The position numbers were made by a program, and so were the translations under genes. Shown here piece after piece: positions 8,214-13,169 of a DNA stretch of 13,169 bases; position 1 is the first letter of the stretch; the number at the start of each line of letters is the position of its first letter. Source of the DNA: CAWEHT01 sp963808455 (GTDB lineage: Bacteria; Chloroflexota; Anaerolineae; CG2-30-64-16); contig CAWEHT010000377.1 in NCBI GenBank assembly GCA_963808455.1, positions 1 through 13,169 of the forward strand, given 5' to 3'. The notes beneath the pieces are model-generated. The model did not search any database. It saw nothing but the letters and a program-made list of their open reading frames with translations, and was not told the DNA's origin.

Positions 8214-8873
8214 TCAGTGCAAGATCAGCGGGAGAAACACACCTGTGCAACTCGTGATGCTGACGTCATTCAGGTAGAACAACGTGGAGTCCAAGGCATC
8301 AGTGTTCAAAGCAGCGAACTGCAGGCTGACGGTCTGACCTTGATAGGACGTCAGGTCGTAGGTCCATGGATACCACCCGAGCGTGGCGGTGTTGTCAAAG
8401 CTCAGCACCGTCGATATCGGCGTTCCGCTCGCCGACACCACGTTTACCGACAGCGTATCCACCGTGCCCGCAGCCGGCGGCTCGTCGGTCGTAAGGTTGA
8501 AGTTAAAGTTCAGCGTCGTCGAGGCGACGTTCGCGGGCAGGGAAACGGTCTGGGTCATTATGGCAAGACTGTCTGCCACGCCACCCAGCGCGGCGCAGTC
8601 CCAATCATCCGGGCAGCTCTGGTTGAAGGTAACATTGCCACTGAATTGCCAATCGGCGTCGCCCTGGCTGAAGTCTCCGTTGCTAACCTCCTCCGAACAG
8701 GAATTGCTACCCTGTTCCGGGCTGTGGCTCCTCCGCGCCGGCCCTGCAGCGAGCGGCGATGCCACTGGGGCTGAAATACCACGAGCGGGAGCAGCGCCCA
8801 GTGCCGGCCCAGGCAAGATCAATTGCAAGCCTAAGGCGAAGGCCATCGCGACGCCAAAGTAGCAGGTATTCAA
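8214..8873 (-). CDS. Small secreted protein with a jelly-roll/lectin-like domain
   Basis: This is an exported protein of 219 residues with unknown ligand. TTG 8873 is preferred because GGAGA (8881-8885) sits seven bases upstream; a GTG at 8906 in the same frame lacks such a site. The signal peptide is roughly residues 1-27 (core VAMAFALGLQLILPG, then ALGA), followed by a Pro/Ala linker. From about residue 63 comes a single beta-rich domain, starting VSNGDFSQGDADWQFSG and continuing with TLNFNFNLTTDE and DTLSVNVV. It ends with TLGWYPWTYDLTSYQGQTVSL and FYLNDVSITSC, the pattern of galactose-binding-like (CBM/MAM-type) jelly rolls. Four or so cysteines could form disulfides. The last residues, VFLPLILH, resemble the short hydrophobic tails I recall on many secreted Chloroflexota proteins. 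The fold is inferred from pattern, not from a search. Confidence 0.7.
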   Translation of the reverse strand: MNTCYFGVAMAFALGLQLILPGPALGAAPARGISAPVASPLAAGPARRSHSPEQGSNSCSEEVSNGDFSQGDADWQFSGNVTFNQSCPDDWDCAALGGVADSLAIMTQTVSLPANVASTTLNFNFNLTTDEPPAAGTVDTLSVNVVSASGTPISTVLSFDNTATLGWYPWTYDLTSYQGQTVSLQFAALNTDALDSTLFYLNDVSITSCTGVFLPLILH

Positions 8874-8947
8874 GATGATTTCTCCATTCTTCTGCGGTCG
8901 TGCCACGCTTCAACGCCGTAACACGGGCCCAACGCTGATGCTCGTGC

Positions 8948-10243
8948 TTACCGGTGATGTGCCGGGTGTCGCCCTGGCGGCGGATTGTTCTGGTGCGACG
9001 GCGGCGGAACATGTTGACCTTTGTCGCCGCGAGTGGTGCCAGCCGGCGGGTCAGCTGACGCTGGCGGTACAGGCATGGTAGCCTTGGGGGGCGCCGGGGT
9101 TGCAGCCGCAGCCGGGTCAGGGCTAGCAGCCCCACCTGTGCCGGCGGTGGCATCTGCGCCCCATTGGGGACGGACAGACCCACCTGTGCCCGCGGTCGCC
9201 TCAGCGGTCCAGGACGGAGCAAGGCCTGCATCTGGCGTTGGCCCCAGCAAACCCCACGAGCGGCCACGGCCCGTTCGGTCGGCCCAGGAGCTCGGCACAG
9301 GGCTCGACTCGGCCGCGGGTGGGGCCGTCGGCTCCAATACCGGTGCCGCCACGTCCACCTGAGACGTTGAGGGTGCCATCGCCGCCGATCCCTGGCCGGA
9401 AGGTGGCCCAGGTTCCTTCGTAGCCGTGGGCAAGACGGTACCCGACCCGGTGTTGCTCGGCGAAGCCGCTCGAAAGTTCCCATTGGCTTCAACCGACCCG
9501 GTTGGCGCCGTTGCCGCTTGTACATCGACCCGGCTCATCTCTGCCGCCTCCAGGGCTGCGCTCTCCAAACTACCGACAGATTGGGGCGACGTAGCAGCCC
9601 TTGACAGCGCGTCAAGGGCCTGCGCGTGCTGGACGATCCGCGCTGCAACGGCGGAGCGCCGGTCGGCGGCAAGCCCTGCGGCATCTTGCATGGCCGCCCG
9701 GTCACCAGCCATGAGCGCGGCCAGCGCCTGAGGGTCAGCCTGCCCGGAACTGGCTAGCTGTGCCTTTAGGTCCGCCAGCCTCCTCTCGGATACGTCCAGT
9801 TCGGCTGCGGCCCGTGACGCGGGATCGACATACAGGCTGGCAGGAACGCGCTCGATGACAACACGCACCGTATAAGGCCACTCGCCGGGCACGCTGGCAG
9901 CTACAGCCGTCGCCAGCCCGACGCTGCCAACCAGCGCAAGCCCAACAAGCGCGGCTGCGCCACCCCTGGCCCAACCCCGGCCGGTAGGCCGCCACAGCAG
10001 CCACGGCACGCGCCTGGTTCGGACGCGACCGCTCGTTCCAACCGCCTCGCGGACCCTGGCCTTATGCTCGGCCCGGCTAGCCTTCGAAAGGTGAGCATCA
10101 TGTAGCGATGTGAGCCGGGCCGCCGCGGCCAACATGGGTAGAAGCTCAGCCGCGTACGCCGGATAATCCGCCGCACATTGTTCGGGCGCTTCGCCAGATT
10201 TCATGCGTCGCAGACATTCGTCCAGTGCGGCTTCTTCGTTCAT
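8948..10243 (-). CDS. Membrane protein with DUF5667 domain, candidate anti-sigma partner
   Basis: This 431-residue protein begins with a cytoplasmic segment carrying the pattern LDECLRRMKSGE...CAADYPAYAAELLPML, often seen at the N-termini of Chloroflexota signalling proteins. A basic stretch and one membrane helix (about residues 94-117) follow. The outside part starts with a DUF5667 domain: PGEWPYTVRVVIERV, then LDVSERRLADLKAQLAS, to about residue 225. The rest is disordered, rich in Pro/Ala/Ser/Thr/Gly, and ends in a His-containing tail (QHVPPPSHQNN, HPAHHR). No zinc anti-sigma motif (HX3CX2C) is present. The ATG directly follows the inferred sigma-factor stop (TAG 10244-10246), with GAGGGA at 10249-10254 inside the sigma gene, indicating coupled expression. 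An anti-sigma role is inferred from topology and position. Confidence 0.75.
   Translation of the reverse strand: MNEEAALDECLRRMKSGEAPEQCAADYPAYAAELLPMLAAAARLTSLHDAHLSKASRAEHKARVREAVGTSGRVRTRRVPWLLWRPTGRGWARGGAAALVGLALVGSVGLATAVAASVPGEWPYTVRVVIERVPASLYVDPASRAAAELDVSERRLADLKAQLASSGQADPQALAALMAGDRAAMQDAAGLAADRRSAVAARIVQHAQALDALSRAATSPQSVGSLESAALEAAEMSRVDVQAATAPTGSVEANGNFRAASPSNTGSGTVLPTATKEPGPPSGQGSAAMAPSTSQVDVAAPVLEPTAPPAAESSPVPSSWADRTGRGRSWGLLGPTPDAGLAPSWTAEATAGTGGSVRPQWGADATAGTGGAASPDPAAAATPAPPKATMPVPPASADPPAGTTRGDKGQHVPPPSHQNNPPPGRHPAHHR
9131..9202 (-). repeat. Duplicated 24-bp unit encoding ATAGTGG in the DUF5667 protein tail
   Basis: CCCACCTGTGCC begins both 9131-9154 and 9179-9202. The units differ at a few positions in their second halves, and on the coding strand each gives the peptide ATAGTGG. 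This is a small in-frame duplication within the disordered tail. Confidence 0.6.
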
Positions 10244-10868
10244 CTACTTCCCTCGTTCGTGTAGCAGCCGTCCTAGAGCGCGCGAATGCCCGATGTTGCA
10301 GAGACTTGATCGCCCCTTCGCTCTTTCCCAGCCAATCTGCGATCTCTTGGTTGCTCATCTCATCCGCAAACTTCCCGATCACCACGAGCCTCTGTTCCTC
10401 GCTGAGGCGATCCAGAGCCACCCTGAGTTGCTGCAGCAACTCACTTCGCTCAATCTCCTCACAGGGCCCAGGCCTGCCATCCGGACGTTCTGCCTCGTCA
10501 TCGAGGCTGGCTGCCCGCTTGCGCTGCCCGGCGCGATGTGAGTCGGCAACCAGGTTGGCAGCGATGCGATACAGCCAGGCGCTAACGCTGGCAGCCGGCC
10601 GCCTGCCATCCAGGCGAAAACTCCCGATGTGCCGCGCCACGCGCAGGAACAGCTCGCCGGTAAGATCCTGAGCCACCTCGATGGCACCAGTGCGCGCCAA
10701 AATATATCGGTAGATCCGATCGGCATAGAGATCATAGAGAGCCTCTATAACCGCCTCTTCGCCCTCAGCCATGCGACACATGGCCGAGGTAATTTGTTCG
10801 TCGGTGATTGGTGCTAGCATGTCCCAGCTGTATTTATCAACGTGAACGGGCGAAACTGGATACGGCAT
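10244..10868 (-). CDS. ECF-type RNA polymerase sigma factor, one frameshift near the end
   Basis: This is a group IV sigma factor of about 190-207 residues. Region 2 is seen as EALYDLYADRIYRYILAR followed by AQDLTGELFLRVARHIGSF and SAWLYRIAANLVADSHR. After a short linker, region 4 reads LSEEQRLVVIGKFADEMS, then NQEIADWLGKSEGAIKSLQHR, a helix-turn-helix for -35 recognition. An extra base near 10276-10287 breaks the frame. In the corrected frame the protein continues RALGRLLHERGK and stops at 10246, directly abutting the DUF5667 start. The ATG at 10868 is the longest start; ATG 10820 (MLAPITDEQ) is also possible, and neither has a strong ribosome site. The downstream DUF5667 membrane protein is the probable controller. 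The promoter specificity is unknown. Confidence 0.87.
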
Positions 10869-10933
10869 TCGCTCGCAGAGTTTGTCGTGAGCGGGACCTT
10901 CGGTTGTCGCATGGTCGGATAGCCAGTTTTCAG

Positions 10934-10952
10934 GCTCTTCCTCGAGAAGAGC
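10934..10952 (-). other. Hairpin in the leader of the sigma-factor transcript
   Basis: GCTCTTC (10934-10940) and GAAGAGC (10946-10952) can pair as a 7-bp stem around a 5-base loop containing part of a CTCGAG site. It lies between the predicted transcript start near 10995 and the sigma start. No T-run follows, so it is not an obvious terminator; a role in mRNA stability or translation is possible but unproven. Confidence 0.3.
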
Positions 10953-11001
10953 GAGCCGTCGGAACTCGAGGCGCAGGTAGCCAGATGTGGAATGTGACCG
11001 G

Positions 11002-11029
11002 ATTATACCGCGCGCGGCTATGAGGGCAA
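11002..11029 (-). promoter_or_regulatory. Putative promoter of the sigma-factor operon
   Basis: On the minus strand, TTGCCC (11024-11029), a 16-bp spacer and a perfect TATAAT (11002-11007) point toward the sigma gene, leaving a leader of about 130 bases to ATG 10868. The match is to the housekeeping sigma consensus rather than to an autoregulatory ECF promoter. Confidence 0.5.
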
Positions 11030-11030
11030 G

Positions 11031-11060
11031 TTGCTAAGCGAGGGAGGCCCAAAGTATAAT
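11031..11060 (+). promoter_or_regulatory. Putative promoter of the DUF2723 gene
   Basis: TTGCTA (11031-11036), an 18-bp spacer and a perfect TATAAT (11055-11060) precede the DUF2723 gene with a leader of about 30 bases. Its -35 is separated from the divergent promoter's -35 by a single base, so the two polymerases cannot easily bind at once. Confidence 0.55.
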
Positions 11061-11096
11061 CGCTGGCGATGAGCCAGCACCGCGGGGAGCCAGCAG

Positions 11097-13005
11097 TTGA
11101 ACGCTGAATCATCCGTCCACGCCGGCGGCGCGCTGGCTGCCGGGCGCTCCTTCGATGTCACCCGTCTCGATCAGCTCCTGGCCTGCCTGGCCGGCGGGCT
11201 CGCCCTGGCCCTCTACGTAGCCACCCTGGCGCCAGGCGTGTTGGGCGGCGACAGCGGCGAATATCAGGTGGCGGCCTGGCTGGCGGGCTTCGTGCATCCC
11301 ACCGGATACCCGCTCTTCCTCATCATCGGCTGGCTTTGGACGCATCTGCTGCCATTCAAGACGCCAGCCTGGCGTCTGAATCTCCTCACGGCGCTTTCCG
11401 GCGGGCTGGCCGTGGGGCTTGCCTATCTGCTTGCTCTGCCCATCTTGGCGTCAGGCCTGCCGGCAAAGCTCTCCGCAATTCAGCGGCGTGCGCTGGCGCT
11501 GTTCGCAGCCGCGTGTTTCGCCATCTCGCCCACGTTCTGGTCGCAGGCCATTATCGCTGAATCCTATCCGTTGCACGCTGCATTCGTCGCCGCCATTCTG
11601 TTTTGCCTGGTGGCCTGGATTCTGCGGCCCGGCCGCCGGCCTCTGCTCTGGCTGGCAGCGCTCTACGGCCTCAGCCTGACGCACCACCGCACGACACTGC
11701 TCCTCGCACCCGTCGCCCTGGTCATTCTCGGCGCCACCTGGCCCCGTACGCGTGCCTGGCGGCTGCCCCTCCTCAAATTGGCCTTACTCTTGTGCATGCC
11801 GCTGCTGCTCTATCTCTACATTCCACTGCGAACTCCAGGCACGCCTTACGTCAGCATTGCCCTCACCCCGGAGCAGACCCTGGTCTTCTACCACGCGACC
11901 CTGGCCGGCTTCTTTGCCTTCGTGTCGGGGCGCGTGTTCAGCCCGGCGTTCCTGGCACCCGCGCAGGCCTTGGGGCGCCTTCCAAGCAGCGCCAATTTGT
12001 TGGTACACGAGTTCACCTGGTTTGGCGTCGCTCTCGGCCTATTGGGCGTGCTGTGGCTGATTCTGGACAGGCGTTGGGCGGTCCTGGCGCTGACGGCCCT
12101 CAGCTATCTCGCTTTTTTCGTCTTCAACCTCTTCTATGGTATCCCCAACATCTGGGTCTATTTCATCCCCGATTATCTGATATGGTGCCTGTGGATGGCG
12201 CTCGGCCTGGGCGCCGGCGCCTGCGCCATCGCGCGATCGCGAGAAGGGAACGGGATCTTCGCTTGGCCCCGCGCCGGGCAACGCATGAGGATCTCCAGCT
12301 GGCCGCAGTTCGCGCTGAGCCCTGGCCTTTGGCTCGTGCTCGGCGCCTGCACTTTGCCCGCCTGGCTGCTCCTGACGCGCTACGCTCTCATCGATCAGAG
12401 CCGCAACGATAACCTCAGCGTGTCCTGGCATCGCATTCTCGCTGCGCCCGTGCCGCAAGGCGCTGTGCTCCTCAGCAACGACCGCGATGAGATGACGCCG
12501 CTGCTCTACTATCAGTATGTTCGACGGGCTCCGCCCGGACCTGATTGGTGTCTATCCGGGTATCACGCCAGACCCGGGCTGGGCAGATATCGGGCAGACT
12601 GTAGCACAGGCGCTGTTGAGCCAGCGTCCGGTATTCTTGATCAAACCAATGCCAGGACTGGAGGTGAAGTACGCGCTGGCGCAAAGCGGGCCGCCCGTCC
12701 GAGTGCTGGGGCCAGCGACCACGCGCCCGTCCGTGCGGTTAGCCGGAGCCGTCTTTGGCAATGTTATCCGCTTGACCGGCTTCGACGTGCAGCCCGTGCG
12801 CCTGATACCAGGAGGAAAGGTTCATGTGAGCCTCTATTGGCAACCTTTGCAACGTTTGCCGGCTGACTACACGACATCCGTCCAGGTCATCGATGCTTCG
12901 GGGACGAAGGTCGGCCAATCGGATGCCCCGCCCGGCGGCATCTTCTACCCTACCAGCTTATGGCAGCCCGGCGACACCTTGAAGCAACACGAACGGAACC
13001 AGTAG
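11097..13005 (+). CDS. DUF2723-family polytopic membrane protein, candidate GT-C O-mannosyltransferase, frameshifted
   Basis: This large membrane protein has about ten or more hydrophobic helices and the DUF2723 signature: APGVLGGDSGEYQVAAW followed by GFVHPTGYPLFLIIGWLW and WRLNLLTALSGGLAVGLAYL. The Asp-Glu pair after the first helix resembles GT-C glycosyltransferases that use lipid-linked sugars; the human relative TMEM260 is an O-mannosyltransferase. TTG 11097 has GGGGAG at 11084-11089. An extra T near 12519 shifts the frame. After it an extracytoplasmic tail continues (DGLRPDLIGVYPGI, then FLIKPMPGLEVKYAL) and ends in a beta-rich segment (GKVHVSLYWQPLQRLPADY, PGGIFYPTSLWQPGDTL). The stop at 13005 comes soon after TSLWQPGDTL, where such proteins normally continue, so another shift near 12976-12990 is likely and the true end is unresolved. 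The transferase activity and acceptor are inference. Confidence 0.78.
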
Positions 13006-13169
13006 ATGCACAGAAACATGGCAAGAAAATGCGGCCGGGCCGCGCCCATCTTCCGCGTGGCCAGGCGCAGGGATTGCCGCGTGGTTTACGTTGACCACGG
13101 TGCGGATCAGGTTGCGCTGTCGCTCCAAGAGAACAAGACGCAACTGAACGAAAGGCAGCAATTACATAG
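13006..13169 (+). other. Unresolved window end, possibly the 3' tail of the DUF2723 gene
   Basis: A plus-strand frame beginning ATG 13006, directly after the stop at 13005, is open to the window edge and contains VVYVDHGADQVALSL. It shows no recognised motif. It may be the frameshifted end of the DUF2723 protein or a fragment of another gene. The other frames look no better. Confidence 0.2.

Noticed and set aside
7923..8774. Plus-strand open frame of 283 codons opposite the secreted genes
   Set aside because: It is Arg-rich antisense to two intact exported proteins that have signal peptides and ribosome sites.
9131..9202. CRISPR-like repeat
   Set aside because: There are only two imperfect copies within a coding low-complexity region, with no array structure.
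8707..9525. Minus-strand open frame of 272 codons overlapping the DUF5667 and lectin-like genes
   Set aside because: It is the Arg/Pro-rich alternative frame of the DUF5667 low-complexity tail and also runs into the signal-peptide region of the next gene. There is no ribosome site or motif.
11603..12412. Plus-strand open frame of 269 codons inside the DUF2723 gene
   Set aside because: It is the out-of-frame translation of a hydrophobic gene, polar and Arg/His-rich, with no support.
12958..13161. Minus-strand open frame at the window end
   Set aside because: It is short, antisense to the DUF2723 tail region and has no motif. It is not strong enough to call a gene.

Overview
The window is G+C-rich bacterial DNA, most likely from a member of the phylum Chloroflexota (Anaerolineae-like). 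This is inferred from gene content and protein style: a roughly 790-residue transketolase, a DUF2723 membrane protein with a long extracytoplasmic tail, an ECF sigma factor followed by a DUF5667 protein, DUF5666 repeats, and a secreted protein ending in VFLPLILH. No rRNA, tRNA, CRISPR array, transposase or phage gene is seen, and the core gene content looks chromosomal.

Layout. Positions 1-575 (minus) hold the 5' part of a badly frameshifted dihydropteroate synthase (folP), cut by the window edge. Positions 576-807 are a divergent intergenic region with a plausible promoter on each strand. Positions 808-3184 (plus) are a transketolase broken into several frames. A near-consensus promoter overlaps its stop codon and drives a tight plus-strand operon: lgt (lipoprotein diacylglyceryl transferase), a dual-specificity phosphatase, mutM/fpg (DNA glycosylase) and two half-size chromate transporter genes, ending at 6698. 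Three of its four junctions are 4-bp GTGA or ATGA stop/start overlaps.

Positions 6794-10868 (minus) form a second block, read from right to left: an ECF sigma factor, a membrane DUF5667 protein (candidate anti-sigma partner), a small secreted jelly-roll-like protein, and a secreted protein built of about five DUF5666-like repeats. A compact pair of back-to-back promoters (11002-11060) separates this block from a plus-strand DUF2723 polytopic membrane protein, a GT-C-like candidate O-mannosyltransferase, which runs to about 13005 or beyond.

The most pervasive oddity is that eight of twelve genes contain single-base indels while homology continues in another frame. This looks more like uncorrected sequence error than gene decay, and gene boundaries below are given for the reconstructed genes. 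The most interesting biology is the sigma / DUF5667 / secreted lectin-like / DUF5666 module with a divergent DUF2723 transferase, which reads as a cell-envelope regulatory and surface-protein cassette of unknown stimulus.
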